Assembly (NCBI GenBank): GCA_963721725.1
Contig: CAVRLX010000016.1
Coordinates: 1 to 64,000 of the forward strand
Length of the DNA stretch: 64,000 nt
DNA from: RI-153 sp963721725
GTDB lineage: Bacteria; Chloroflexota; Anaerolineae; Caldilineales; Caldilineaceae
Direction: 5' to 3'
The position numbers and the translations under genes are program-made. Under the pieces are notes generated by a model that ran no database searches, was not told the DNA's origin, and saw nothing but the letters and a program-made list of their open reading frames with translations. Of this stretch, positions 18,344 through 29,007 are shown piece by piece; position 1 is the stretch's first letter, and every line of letters starts with the position of its first letter.

Positions 18344-19468
18344 TCAAATCCGCTCAATAATCGTCGCCGTGGCTTGCCCATGCCCAATGCACATCGTCTG
18401 CAAGCCATAGCGACCACCGCTTTCCTCCAGAGCGTAGAGCAGCTTCGTCATCAAAATGGCTCCCGTTGCCCCTAGTGGATGGCCCATGGCAATGGCCCCG
18501 CCGTTGGGATTCACCCGCGCCATGTCCGGCTCGATCTCCTCTGCCCAGGCCAGCACCACTGAGGCAAAGGCTTCGTTGATTTCGACAATATCAATTTCAT
18601 CAATGGACAGACCCGCCCGCGCCAGTGCTTTTTGGGTAGCTGGGATCGGCCCGGTGAGCATCAACGCTGGGTCACTGCCCACGGCCACCCGGCTCCGAAA
18701 ACGTGCACGGGGCTTCAAACCCAACGACTCAGCCACAGAGCGTTCCATCAGAAGCAGCGCCGCTGCCCCATCGCTGAGCTGGCTGGCATTCCCCGCTGTG
18801 ATCACCCCATCCTCACGAAAAGCTGGCTTCAGCGCCGCCATTTTTTCACGATTTGGGTTGGCGCGGATCCCCTCATCCTGCTGCCACACGACTTCCCCCA
18901 GTGGAACAGGCACAATTTGGGCCGAAAATGCCCCGCGTGCCACGGCAGCGGCGGCCTTCACATGGCTCTCATAGGCATAATCGTCCAACGCTGCCCGACT
19001 AAATCCCCACTTTTGAGCGATCATCTCGGCGGAGACCCCCTGATGTAACAGGGTATGGGGCGGATTGGCAGGAAATTGCGCCGGATAATCCGACATCATA
19101 GGCACACGGGTCATGTGTTCCACGCCAGCCGCGATCACCACATCCGCATCCCCGGCTTCGATAGTGGCTGCGGCAAAATGGACCGCTTGCTGGCTCGAGC
19201 CACACATACGATTGATGCTCACTGCCGGAACCTCAACTGGAAAGCCAGCATAGAGCGTTGCCAGCCGCGCAATGTTCGCCCCTTGCTCGTCGGTTTGGGT
19301 TACACACCCCATAATCACATCGTCCACCTTTCCAGGCTCGATTCCAGTACGTTCCACCAGGGCGGCCAGTACATGGGCTGCCAGCCGGATAGGTTCAATT
19401 TGGACTAAGGAACCGGCCCGTTTCCCAATCGGGGTGCGAACGGATTCCACAATGACTGCTTCACGCAT
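18344..19468 (-). CDS. Acetyl-CoA acetyltransferase (thiolase)
   Basis: A 374-residue thiolase. The acyl-enzyme Cys is C89 in NRMCGSSQQAVH. C-terminal GHPLGATGA and the second active-site Cys in CIGHGQATA are intact, and NEAFA is present. It condenses or cleaves acetyl-CoA units in fatty-acid or ketone metabolism. The length is slightly short for the family (about 390). A strong AAGGAG precedes the ATG. No other beta-oxidation genes are adjacent. Confidence 0.92.
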   Translation of the reverse strand: MREAVIVESVRTPIGKRAGSLVQIEPIRLAAHVLAALVERTGIEPGKVDDVIMGCVTQTDEQGANIARLATLYAGFPVEVPAVSINRMCGSSQQAVHFAAATIEAGDADVVIAAGVEHMTRVPMMSDYPAQFPANPPHTLLHQGVSAEMIAQKWGFSRAALDDYAYESHVKAAAAVARGAFSAQIVPVPLGEVVWQQDEGIRANPNREKMAALKPAFREDGVITAGNASQLSDGAAALLLMERSVAESLGLKPRARFRSRVAVGSDPALMLTGPIPATQKALARAGLSIDEIDIVEINEAFASVVLAWAEEIEPDMARVNPNGGAIAMGHPLGATGAILMTKLLYALEESGGRYGLQTMCIGHGQATATIIERI

Positions 19469-19644
19469 CGTATATTCTCCTTTGGAATTCGTGCAAAAAA
19501 TCCCAAATTGGGTATTGAAATGGGATATTCAGAGTGCTATAATGGTTCAACTGCGAGGAGGAGAAAGACTTTCTCGCTCTTTTTGTTCCTTTTTACTGTA
19601 GTGGTTTAGAAACCCTGGATTCTCAGCAACTTTGTCATCCAAGA

Positions 19645-19660
19645 TGTTTCACGTGAAACA
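19645..19660. other. parS centromere site (ParB binding)
   Basis: TGTTTCACGTGAAACA is a perfect 16-base palindrome identical to the bacterial parS consensus TGTTNCACGTGAAACA. It lies between the divergent thiolase and methyltransferase genes. parS sites load ParB for chromosome segregation and usually cluster near the replication origin. Confidence 0.85.
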
Positions 19661-19695
19661 TTGACATGGTTACAAACATGAAAAATAGATAGCGC

Positions 19696-20637
19696 ATGAG
19701 TCGAGTTGCAACAGAGACCCCGCTCCCCATCCCGGTGATGGACTATGAGGGCAGTGATTACCGTACTGCCTTTTGGGAAGGCAAGGGGCGTGACTATGAA
19801 GACAAGATTGAGCGAGCCGCTCTGCAGCGTTGGTTGCCTCCCAGCGGAGGAAGAATTGCCGAGCTAGGGGCAGGATTCGGTCGTTTGGCGGATCTTTATC
19901 TGGGCTATGAACAGATTATTCTGTTCGACTATAGCCGCACATTGCTGGCCGATGCTGTGAAGCGCTGGGGGGATGATCCACGCTTTATCTTTGTGGCTGG
20001 CAATCTGTATGATCTGCCGCTGGCAACTGGTGTGCTGGATACAGTGGTGATGGCAAGGGTGATGCATCATCTGGCTGACGTGCCCACAGCGTTGAAAGAG
20101 ATCCAACGCTCACTGCACGGAGCGAGCACGGCCATTCTGGAATATGCCAATAAGCGCAACCTCAAAGCAATTGGGCGTTGGTTACTTAAAAAGCAGGATT
20201 GGTCACCCTTTGCATCGGAGCCAGTGGAGTTCGTACGGCTGAACTTCGATTTCCATCCCCAGTGGATGCAAAGTCAGTTTGAAGAAGCTGGCTTGGTGGA
20301 GATTGATCGTTTTGGTCTCTCTCACTTTCGGCTGCCTTTGTTCAAGCGGCTATTTACACCAGCCAACCTTGTTCAAACCGAAAAGTACTTTTTCGGGCCA
20401 GCCGGTCACTATCCCTTATCACCTAGCGTCTTGGTCAAGGCTCGCTTGCGGCAGGATCGACGGCGGACCCAGCTTTCAACTAATCCGGCTCATGTAGAAA
20501 GCCTGTTTCGATGCCCTCATTGTACCACAGAGGGGATGATGCGGACGACACCACATGAAGTGCGCTGCCAGGGGTGTGGAGAGAAGTATCAAAAGAAAGA
20601 TGGCATCTGGGATTTCAAAAAAGCGCAGCCAGTTTAA
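19696..20637 (+). CDS. SAM-dependent methyltransferase with C-terminal zinc ribbon
   Basis: A 313-residue protein. The Rossmann core shows IAELGAGFGRLADLY (motif I), ILFDYS, and VMARVMHHLADVPTALKEI typical of methyltransferase type 11 domains. The last 40 residues carry FRCPHC and VRCQGCGEKY, a four-Cys zinc ribbon resembling Trm112-like or YbaR-like modules. The fused ribbon may bind the substrate or a partner. The target is unknown. There is no strong ribosome site before the ATG. Confidence 0.75.
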   Translation: MSRVATETPLPIPVMDYEGSDYRTAFWEGKGRDYEDKIERAALQRWLPPSGGRIAELGAGFGRLADLYLGYEQIILFDYSRTLLADAVKRWGDDPRFIFVAGNLYDLPLATGVLDTVVMARVMHHLADVPTALKEIQRSLHGASTAILEYANKRNLKAIGRWLLKKQDWSPFASEPVEFVRLNFDFHPQWMQSQFEEAGLVEIDRFGLSHFRLPLFKRLFTPANLVQTEKYFFGPAGHYPLSPSVLVKARLRQDRRRTQLSTNPAHVESLFRCPHCTTEGMMRTTPHEVRCQGCGEKYQKKDGIWDFKKAQPV

Positions 20638-20830
20638 CGGTAGGGCAAAGCTCCCGTTGATCTAAAAACAAAGAGAGCGCTAAATGAATTTCCAGTTACA
20701 TAGTCTGTTCTAGTCTTATTGTAAAGTTCAAAGCTGCACTGGGTAAGCGCGAGGAATGTGTTAATCTACCTTGATTGAGGAATCACAAGGTAGGCGGATC
20801 CAATGCCCAGTCATTAGAGAGGAGATAGCA

Positions 20831-22041
20831 ATGGCAGAAGAACTGGTAACCACCCAAATAGAAAACGAATTGGATGGACAGATCAAAGTCTTGACACCGG
20901 AAGAGGCCCAGACCCACCTATTGCAACTAGGGCGTTCTAAGGGGTTTGTCAGCTATGATGACGTTCTGAAGGTGATGCCTGAAGTAGAAAATAATATCGA
21001 ACAATTGGAAGACATTTTTGCCAATCTCTTTGAGCAGGGGATTGAAGTCGGCCAAAAGGAAGAAATCGAAGAAGAAGAGCCAGACGAAATTATTGAAACG
21101 GTGGAGGAAGAAGAAGAGTTTGATCTCAGCCAAATTGAAATCGACGATTCCATCAGTCTCTATCTAAAAGAAATTGGTCGCGTTCCCTGCTCACGGCAGA
21201 GGAAGAAGTTGATCTGGCAAAGCGGATGGAAAAAGGCCGGATTTCTCGCCAGAAATTGACTGATGGTCTGGAAGATTGGGAAGAACGCGAGCGTTTGCTG
21301 CTGTTGGTGCGCGATGGGCAGGCTGCGCAAGAACATCTGATTAAGGCCAATAGTCGCCTGGTGGTCAGCGTTGCCAAGAAATATGTGGGGCGTGGTGTGC
21401 CTTTCCTGGACTTGATCCAAGAGGGCAATATTGGGCTGATCCGTGCAGTCAAAAAGTTCGACTACCGCCGTGGCTACAAATTCAGCACGTACGCCACGTG
21501 GTGGATTCGCCAAGCGGTGACTCGTGCCATTGCCGACCAGGGGCGCACAATCCGCGTGCCGGTTCATATGTACGAGCAGATCAATCGTTTGACCCGCACC
21601 AGCCGCCAGCTTGTGCAGGAGTTGGGTCGGGATCCGACCACAGAGGAGATTGCCGAGGAACTGGGCGTCACACCAAAGAAGGTTGAACACATCATGCGTG
21701 TCAGCCAGCGTCCGTTGAGCCTGGAAATGCCTGTGGGCGAAGAGGAAGATAGCTATCTGGGTGATTTCATTGAAGATGAAGACGCCGATAGTCCACAAGA
21801 TGCCGCAGGTCAGCAGTTGCTGCGCGAGGTGATCGACGAAATCTTCCAAAGCCTGACTCCGCGTGAAGTGCGGATTTTGCAATTGCGCTTTGGTTTGGTA
21901 GATGGCTACTGCTACACGCTGGAAGAGGTGGGTAAGAAGTTTGGCGTCACCCGTGAACGTATCCGCCAAATTGAGGCACAGGCTCTAAGCCGACTGCGCC
22001 ATCCCAGCCGCAGCCGCAAACTGCGCGATTATCTTTCCTAA
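20831..22041 (+). CDS. sigA: Primary RNA polymerase sigma factor RpoD/SigA (frame break)
   Basis: Corrected length about 403 residues. The first frame starts at ATG 20831 (GGAG upstream) and contains region 1.1 (LLQLGRSKGFVSYDDVLKVM), an acidic stretch, then ISLYLKEIGRVP of region 1.2. It runs out at 21259. Region 2 (FSTYATWWIRQAVTRAI), region 3 and region 4 (LEEVGKKFGVTRERIRQIE) continue in another frame. One base is missing near 21185-21192, where GRVPLLTAEEEVDL is expected. The main sigma factor is essential, so this is almost surely a sequence error. Confidence 0.92.
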
Positions 22042-22108
22042 GTATACTCCTGTGGCGCTGCCTAGGTTAGATGGAACGTAGGTTTGTGTTTGAATTTCAA
22101 ATAGTCTA

Positions 22109-22146
22109 AAAAGTGCCCCGTCAGCTATGACCGGGGTACTTTTTTG
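22109..22146 (+). terminator. sigA terminator
   Basis: AAAAGTGCCCCG pairs with CGGGGTACTTTT across an 11-base loop and ends in six T residues, about 65 bases after the sigA stop codon. Confidence 0.85.
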
Positions 22147-22263
22147 TGTGGAAAGTTTACGCAATTCTAGGCATGAGCCTGCTTACAATGTCATTTTGGT
22201 TTTTTAGTACATAGTTTAGAAACTACCTTATTAAAATGTAAGCTTACTGAACACTCATTTTGA

Positions 22264-22308
22264 ATAACAAAAAGTCCGCCGGTTACAAACCGGCGGACTT
22301 TTTGTTAT
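22264..22308. terminator. Bidirectional 21-bp perfect hairpin
   Basis: ATAACAAAAAGTCCGCCGGTT and its exact reverse complement flank a three-base loop. GC core with A-run before and T-run after makes it a symmetric terminator between sigA and the convergent radical SAM gene. Confidence 0.8.
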
Positions 22309-22532
22309 CGATTCGTACCTATACAGGTCTAGGGTGCGACGCACTCGCCACACGAGCGTTTCACAACCGTTCTACTCCTGGCGAGCGCGTCCCACCTGTA
22401 TCGTTACATCGATTCTTTGGAATTTCAGGGGATAAGCGTACATGAAGCGTGCGCTCAGTTGTTCCGCATCACGTTTCATGCCAGACCCCGCCCCATCCCA
22501 AAGAGCTTAAGAATTGAAAAGAGTAATCGGAT
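22309..22532. other. Gap downstream of the radical SAM gene
   Basis: About 220 bases with no credible gene or structured element that I can identify. Confidence 0.4.
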
Positions 22533-23981
<1,449 letters not shown>

Positions 23982-24299
23982 TGAGTTCCCTCCATATGGT
24001 GCGTATCGGGGCCTGACGGCACGACGGTACGGTATCGGGCAGGGTACATTCTATTGATAGATGGCCTATTTTGTCAAACAAAATTTGTAGAAATTAACAG
24101 AACCGGTCGATCCTGTGGGAAACGGGGTGTGTAAGTGGCGATAATCCGCGCAATTCGTGAAAAAAAAGAAATCGGAAAGGAGCGGTGGCAAATGCGTTCT
24201 ATCTCGCACTCCACAAATTAGCCATTTTCGGCGCGGTCGGGTAGAGTTTCAGCATCCAATCCTGTTACACAAATACCACCTGAACAGAAACGGCTGATC
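23982..24299. promoter_or_regulatory. Divergent promoter region
   Basis: No gene. It separates two divergent genes and contains GAACCGGTC at 24100-24108, close to the AACCGGTT palindromes upstream of two other loci. The AT-rich part near 24070-24100 could hold promoter boxes. Confidence 0.35.
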
Positions 24300-25133
24300 A
24301 TGAAACTTGGTTATAGCACCTGGGGCATGCCTACCGTCCCCATTGAGACGGCCATTGCCCATTTGGCTGGCCTGGGCTTTGACGCTGTGGAGATCTGCGT
24401 GTTGCCGCGCTTCACCACGGCGGTGGATACATTGGACGCGGCCGAACGGCAGCGCATTGCCGGCTTAATCGCACAGTCCGGGCTGACGCTCTCGGCGGTG
24501 AATTACTATACTTCGTTGCTGGAGCCAGACGAGGCTATCTATGCGCGTGATCGTGCCCAGATCGAAAAGGCGGTGGATCTGGCTGTGGAATGGGGCGCGC
24601 CGGTAGTGGTGAGCGGCGTGGGCGGTCACCCCGGCGATTGGCCCCAACACGCCGAGCGAGTAGTGGATCGCGCTGCCGCCCTGGGCGAGTACGCCGCGGC
24701 ACGCGGCATCACGATTGCGCTGGAACATCATGTGGGCGCGGCGATTGAGTGGCCTGATGAAATGGTGGATTTTATGCAGCGCGTCAATTCCCCGGCCATC
24801 CGCACCAATTTTGACATTAGCCATTTCAACGTCGTGGGCGTTCCCATTGCCGAATCGGTGGAGAAACTGATGCCCTTCGCCGCCCACACCCACGTCAAAG
24901 ATGAGCGCGGGCGCTCGCCCAACCACGAGTACCTCATCCCCGGCGAGGGCGAGTTTGACTATGTGACCTATCTCAAGGCGATGGACGCCCACGGCTACAC
25001 GGGCGCAGTCTCCACCGAGATCAGCATGATGGTGCAGCGTCGCCCTGAGTACGATGCGCTGGCAACCGCCACCGAGTCGTATCGGGTGTTGGCGGCAGCG
25101 TTTGAGCGAGCGGGAATTTCCAGAGGACGATAG
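24300..25133 (+). CDS. Sugar phosphate isomerase/epimerase-like TIM barrel
   Basis: A 277-residue protein of the xylose-isomerase-like / AP endonuclease 2 family. It begins MKLGYSTWGMP, has ITIALEHHVG with the metal-binding Glu, TNFDISHFNV and AHTHVKDERG with metal-binding His and Asp, and a C-terminal VSTEIS with the second Glu. Members isomerise or epimerise keto-sugars or inositol derivatives. The substrate is unknown. A weak ribosome site precedes the ATG. Confidence 0.8.
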   Translation: MKLGYSTWGMPTVPIETAIAHLAGLGFDAVEICVLPRFTTAVDTLDAAERQRIAGLIAQSGLTLSAVNYYTSLLEPDEAIYARDRAQIEKAVDLAVEWGAPVVVSGVGGHPGDWPQHAERVVDRAAALGEYAAARGITIALEHHVGAAIEWPDEMVDFMQRVNSPAIRTNFDISHFNVVGVPIAESVEKLMPFAAHTHVKDERGRSPNHEYLIPGEGEFDYVTYLKAMDAHGYTGAVSTEISMMVQRRPEYDALATATESYRVLAAAFERAGISRGR

Positions 25134-25196
25134 TCCACCGTAGTGGTGTATCAGCTAGGAATGCTGGCGAAAGATGTTTAGAAATGGAGACGTAGG

Positions 25197-25478
25197 ATGA
25201 CATTGGCCCCGACTATCGATGCCTTAATCGAAAAAAATTCTCACCTGCGTGGTGGTCGCCCCATTGTGGCAGGCACAGGAACCACGGTACGCACCATTGC
25301 GGGGCTGTACAAACTGGGTATCTCTCCTGAAGAAATCGCCACCCAACTTTCTCATCTGGAGTTGGTGCAGATTTATGCGGCATTAACGTACTATCATCTG
25401 CACACGGATGAGATCGAGGCCGACATTCAGGCAGATTCTGAAGAAACCCTCCAGCGTCTAAACGTTTCTGACAAATAG
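25197..25478 (+). CDS. DUF433 antitoxin-like protein
   Basis: A 93-residue DUF433 protein with the family hallmark GGRPIVAGTGTTVRTIAGLY and GISPEEIATQL, a helix-turn-helix-like fold. DUF433 proteins are commonly the antitoxin (VapB45-like) of PIN-like toxins. It ends one base before the toxin start, so the two are translated together. Confidence 0.82.
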   Translation: MTLAPTIDALIEKNSHLRGGRPIVAGTGTTVRTIAGLYKLGISPEEIATQLSHLELVQIYAALTYYHLHTDEIEADIQADSEETLQRLNVSDK

Positions 25479-25479
25479 C

Positions 25480-25839
25480 ATGGACGTACCGATCAAGCTC
25501 TATCTTGATGAAGATGCACAGCGTACCGATTTGATCCAAGGGCTGCGGGCGCGCCACGTTGATCTTGTGACTGCATCTGAATCTGGACTATTGGGACAGA
25601 GCGATGAGGTACAGTTAGAGTATGCGACAGCACAAGGACGCGTAATTTTTACGTTCAACCGCGGCGATTTTTTCCGTTTGCATACAGAATGGCTAACGAA
25701 CACACGCCAGCACACGGGCATCATTGTTTCGGATCAAGTCCAGACAGGCGTTGTTGTGCGTCAATTGTTGCGCCTGATGAGCACGAAATCAGCCAGCGAG
25801 ATGAAAGATGCGCTAGAGTTTCTGAGTCATTGGCGTTGA
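25480..25839 (+). CDS. DUF5615 PIN-like toxin
   Basis: A 119-residue PIN-like protein with KLYLDEDAQ (acidic metal ligands), LVTASESGLLGQSDEVQL and GRVIFTFNRGDFFRLH. This is the DUF5615/Mut7-C-like ribonuclease fold. Paired with the DUF433 gene just upstream, it forms a VapBC45-like toxin-antitoxin module. A MITE-like element inserted directly downstream. Confidence 0.82.
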   Translation: MDVPIKLYLDEDAQRTDLIQGLRARHVDLVTASESGLLGQSDEVQLEYATAQGRVIFTFNRGDFFRLHTEWLTNTRQHTGIIVSDQVQTGVVVRQLLRLMSTKSASEMKDALEFLSHWR

Positions 25840-25847
25840 ATCAGACC

Positions 25848-25932
25848 CAGGACTTACGTAGTCGCCCCAGAAGTTGAACTTTTCTGAAAAGTTCAACTTC
25901 TCCTATCGCAACTGGTTAGTGCGTAAGTCCTG
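25848..25932 (+). mobile_element. MITE-like element, copy 2, with target duplication
   Basis: An 85-base element. The termini CAGGACTTACGTA and TGCGTAAGTCCTG are inverted repeats with one mismatch, and the centre holds AAGTTGAACTTTTC TGAAAAGTTCAACTT. It is flanked on both sides by AGACC (25843-25847 and 25933-25937), a 5-base target-site duplication. No transposase is encoded, so it must have been moved by one acting in trans. Confidence 0.8.
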
Positions 25933-25953
25933 AGACCTTTGCTCCACCAGGAA

Positions 25954-26041
25954 GATTGCAGAAGAAGACGATAGTCAAAGACGATAGACGAACGTTAGGG
26001 TTGCTTGCTCTTCGTCCATCGTCTTCCGTCCATCGTCCACA
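25954..26041. repeat. Word-palindrome element (GACGATAG words)
   Basis: GAAGACGATAG, AAAGACGATAGACGAACG form the left side; CTTCGTCCATCGTC, TTCCGTCCATCGTCC form the right. The element ends about 20 bases before the pdhA start and may shape its leader. Confidence 0.65.
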
Positions 26042-26062
26042 AAACAGAAAGACAGACACTTC

Positions 26063-27044
26063 ATGACACAACCTGACTATAACGAAATCGATCCCGAACA
26101 GTGGCTGCACATGTACGAGCAGATGAGCAAGATCCGCGCCTTTGAAGAGAACGCCAACGAGCTTTACACGGGCGCCAAGATGCCGGGGCTGACCCATCTT
26201 TATATTGGCGAAGAGGCCATCGCCGTGGGCATTTGCGAGGCGCTGCGCCGCGATGACTACATTACCAGCACACACCGCGGCCACGGTCACTGCCTGGCCA
26301 AGGGCGCGACATTGGACAAAATGTTTGCGGAGTTGCTGGGCAAGGAAGCAGGCTATTGCCACGGCAAGGGCGGCTCCATGCACATTGCCGATCAGGAGAC
26401 GGGCAATCTGGGCGCGAATGCCATTGTGGGCGGCAGCGCCGGGATCGCCACCGGCGCGGCGCTCTCGATTAAGATGCGCGCCAGCGATCAGGTGGCGGTC
26501 TGCTTTTTTGGCGATGGCGCCATGGGGCAAGGGCTGCTCTATGAATCCATGAACATGGCCCAACTTTGGAAGCTGCCTGTCATCTATGTCTGCGAACACA
26601 ACATGTATGGCGAATATACCCACCACAGCGAAGCCATGGCCGGGGATCCGCATGAAACGGGCGGCGGGCTTTGGCATCTATGCCGAAGAGGTGGACGGGC
26701 AAGATGTGCGCGCTGTCCACATGACCACACGGCGCTTGGTCGAGCGGGCGCGTCGCGGCGAAGGTCCGGCCTTTTTGCTCTGTCACACCTACCGTTTCCA
26801 CGGCCATCATGTGGGCGACATTAGCCGCGAATATTACCGTTCCAAAGAAGAAGAGGCACAGTGGCGCCAGCGCGATCCGCTCACGGTGCTCTCGACCTGG
26901 CTGATTGACGAAGGCATGGCCGAGCAGGCCATCTTGGAACGCATCGACACCGAGGTGCGCGGCGAGGTGGAACAGGCTGTCGAGTTCGCCCTCAACGCTC
27001 CCTATCCCGCAAAAAGTGAGGTTACCCGCCATGTCTATGCTTGA
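26063..27044 (+). CDS. pdhA: Pyruvate/acetoin dehydrogenase E1 component alpha subunit (frame break)
   Basis: Corrected length about 326 residues. The TPP-binding block VCFFGDGAMGQGLLYESMN and VCEHNMYGEYTHHSEAMAG are in the first frame. The remainder (RAAGFGIYAEEVDGQDVRAV, HTYRFHGHHVGD) continues in another frame. The break is near 26640-26648 in a G-run, costing one extra base. E1 decarboxylates the 2-oxo acid and transfers the acyl group to the E2 lipoyl arm. It overlaps the E1 beta start by 14 bases. Pyruvate versus acetoin specificity cannot be decided from sequence alone. Confidence 0.9.
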
Positions 27045-28059
27045 GTCTTTACGCGGCAGCACAGCCAACAATGGAACAGTGCGCGAAATTACCATGGCCC
27101 AGGCCATCCGCGAGGCGCTGGCGGAAGAGATGCGCCGCGATCCGCGGGTCTTTATCATCGGCGAAGATGTGGCCGAGGCTGGCACGGTCTTCAAAGTGAT
27201 GACCGGACTGGTGGAAGAGTTCGGCCCACAGCGGGTCATCGATTCGCCGATCTCCGAGGCGGGCATTGCCGGCCTGGGCGTGGGCGCGGCCATGACCGGC
27301 ATGCGTCCTATTGTGGACATTATGTTTGGTGATTTCACAACGCTGGTCATGGATCAGATGGTCAACCAGGCCGCCAAGACCCATTACATGTCGGGCGGCA
27401 AGCTCAAAGTGCCCATGGTGCTGCGTACAACCATGGGCGCGTCACGGCGCTCGGCGGCGCAACATTCGCAGTCGCTGCACGCCTGGCTCAGCCATGTGCC
27501 GGGGCTGAAAGTGGTGGTTCCGTCCACGCCCTATGACGCCAAAGGGCTGATGAAAACGGCCATTCGCGATGACAACCCGGTGGCGATCTACGAAGACAAA
27601 ATGATGTACACGCTGAAAGGCCCCGTGCCCGAAGGCGAATATACGATTCCTTTTGGCGTGGCCGACATCAAGCGCGAAGGCAGCGACATCACACTGGTGG
27701 CGACAAGCAGCATGGTGCAGGTGGCGTTGGAGGCGGCAAAACAGTTGGCGGAGATCGGTCTCAGCGCCGAGGTGATTGACCCGCGCACCACGGTTCCGTT
27801 GGACAAAGAAGCGCTGATCACCTCGGCCAAAAAGACAGGCCGCGCCATTGTCATCGACGAAGGCTACGAGCAGTACGGCGTCACCGCCGAGATCGCCTCG
27901 GTCATTGCCGACGGCGCGTTTTATTATCTCGACGCCCCAGTCAAGCGGCTGGGGGCCATGAACGTGCCGATTCCATTTTCGCCTGTGCTGGAGGATCTCA
28001 CCATCCCCACCCCGGCGGACGTGGTGGCGGTGGCGAAAATGTTGTGTGGGAAAGCCTAG
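27031..28059 (+). CDS. pdhB: Pyruvate/acetoin dehydrogenase E1 component beta subunit
   Basis: A 342-residue transketolase-fold protein that pairs with E1 alpha. Motifs include REITMAQAIREALAEEM, VFIIGEDVAEAGTVFK, RVIDSPISEAGIAGLGVGAA and AEVIDPRTTVPLDKEAL. ATG 27031 lies inside the end of pdhA, so translation is coupled. The E2 gene that should follow directly is displaced by about 950 bases by an antisense gene pair. Confidence 0.93.
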   Translation: MSMLESLRGSTANNGTVREITMAQAIREALAEEMRRDPRVFIIGEDVAEAGTVFKVMTGLVEEFGPQRVIDSPISEAGIAGLGVGAAMTGMRPIVDIMFGDFTTLVMDQMVNQAAKTHYMSGGKLKVPMVLRTTMGASRRSAAQHSQSLHAWLSHVPGLKVVVPSTPYDAKGLMKTAIRDDNPVAIYEDKMMYTLKGPVPEGEYTIPFGVADIKREGSDITLVATSSMVQVALEAAKQLAEIGLSAEVIDPRTTVPLDKEALITSAKKTGRAIVIDEGYEQYGVTAEIASVIADGAFYYLDAPVKRLGAMNVPIPFSPVLEDLTIPTPADVVAVAKMLCGKA

Positions 28060-28485
28060 CTACGTCAGCGGTGGATGCCATCCCGCTAATACCCAGAAGC
28101 GCCGGGATTCTACCACGTAGGGGTTGTTCATTTGGAGTGCATCTACAGTGGCGCGCCCTATGGCATCTAAACCGTGAATATGGGTTCCGTCCTGGCTCCA
28201 TTGAAAGTGATCATGCCAGGGCTGGTGGCGAGGATTAAAGAGAGGGAGATCCTGTCCTGTGACTGGATCTTGGGCAAGCGTGCGATGGCTTTTGAACTTG
28301 TTGCAACGATGGCAGGCAAGCCAGAGATTCTCGCGAATGGTTTTGCCGCCCTGAGATGTAGGGATGATATGCTCGATTTCAAGTGGACTTCCCATCAACT
28401 GCGAAGACGAGCGGCAATAACCGCAGCGATGACCCGCATCTTGTGCAATTTGATGGCGTAGATTGACGGGAATATAGGGAGACAT
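28060..28485 (-). CDS. HNH endonuclease
   Basis: A 141-residue nuclease-like protein with two CxxC pairs (CGYC, CHRC) and the HNH core LEIEHIIPTSQGGKTIRENLW. The conserved tail DPVTGQDLPLFNPR...WHDHFQW marks a family common in Cyanobacteria and Chloroflexota. Its ATG shares one base with the stop of the preceding gene (TAATG), so the pair is coupled. Both are antisense to, and inserted within, the dehydrogenase operon. Confidence 0.85.
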   Translation of the reverse strand: MSPYIPVNLRHQIAQDAGHRCGYCRSSSQLMGSPLEIEHIIPTSQGGKTIRENLWLACHRCNKFKSHRTLAQDPVTGQDLPLFNPRHQPWHDHFQWSQDGTHIHGLDAIGRATVDALQMNNPYVVESRRFWVLAGWHPPLT

Positions 28486-28902
28486 TAGTCGAGGGCTGCG
28501 GGCGAAGGCAGCGCATACCCACGCCATTTGAGAAGCACACAGGCATAGGATTTGCGCAGCATGTGAATGTTAAATGCTTGGTAGAGTTGCTCAAATTCAG
28601 CGGATTCTGTTTCGGTCAGATTTTCATCTCGTTCTTTATCAAGCAGTGCCGAGTATCGAATCTGATCCTGTCTATCTGTGTGGCTACGTGCGACGCTCCA
28701 CAGCGCAACATCAGAAAGCGTTTCGAGATGGGGAAAGGTGCTGGCGCATGTCAGTGGGCAGGTCATCCAGAAGCGGCGGGACATTCTGGTCGATTGCCTG
28801 TAAGACAAGATCAGCGATGGGCTGATGGGTTACATCGGCCAGCCGTTGAAGCCGTTGATAAAGTGGTTGTGGCAGATCCACAGCGATGGTCTGTTCACTC
28901 AT
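28485..28902 (-). CDS. Small RHH-like partner of the HNH nuclease (frame break)
   Basis: Corrected length about 138 residues. The N-terminal MSEQTIAVDLPQPLYQRLQR resembles a ribbon-helix-helix strand and helix. After a break near 28735-28745 (a run of C) it continues LETLSDVALWSVARS and ends FNIHMLRKSYACVLLKWRGY. I recognise this arrangement as the usual upstream partner of the HNH gene in related genomes, from general knowledge rather than a search. Function is unknown; a toxin-antitoxin-like or mobility role is conceivable. Confidence 0.6.
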
Positions 28903-29007
28903 TGTGGTCCTCCATCCGATTCATACAATCACAACGTGTGCGCATTATATCATAGACATACCCCTGGTGACCGGAGATTCGCTCACCACCATTGAGGAAG
29001 ATTGGAA

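Noticed and set aside
21185..21260. Programmed frameshift in sigA
   Set aside because: No slippery heptamer or downstream structure is evident, the primary sigma factor is not known to be frameshifted, and similar single-base breaks are scattered through the window.
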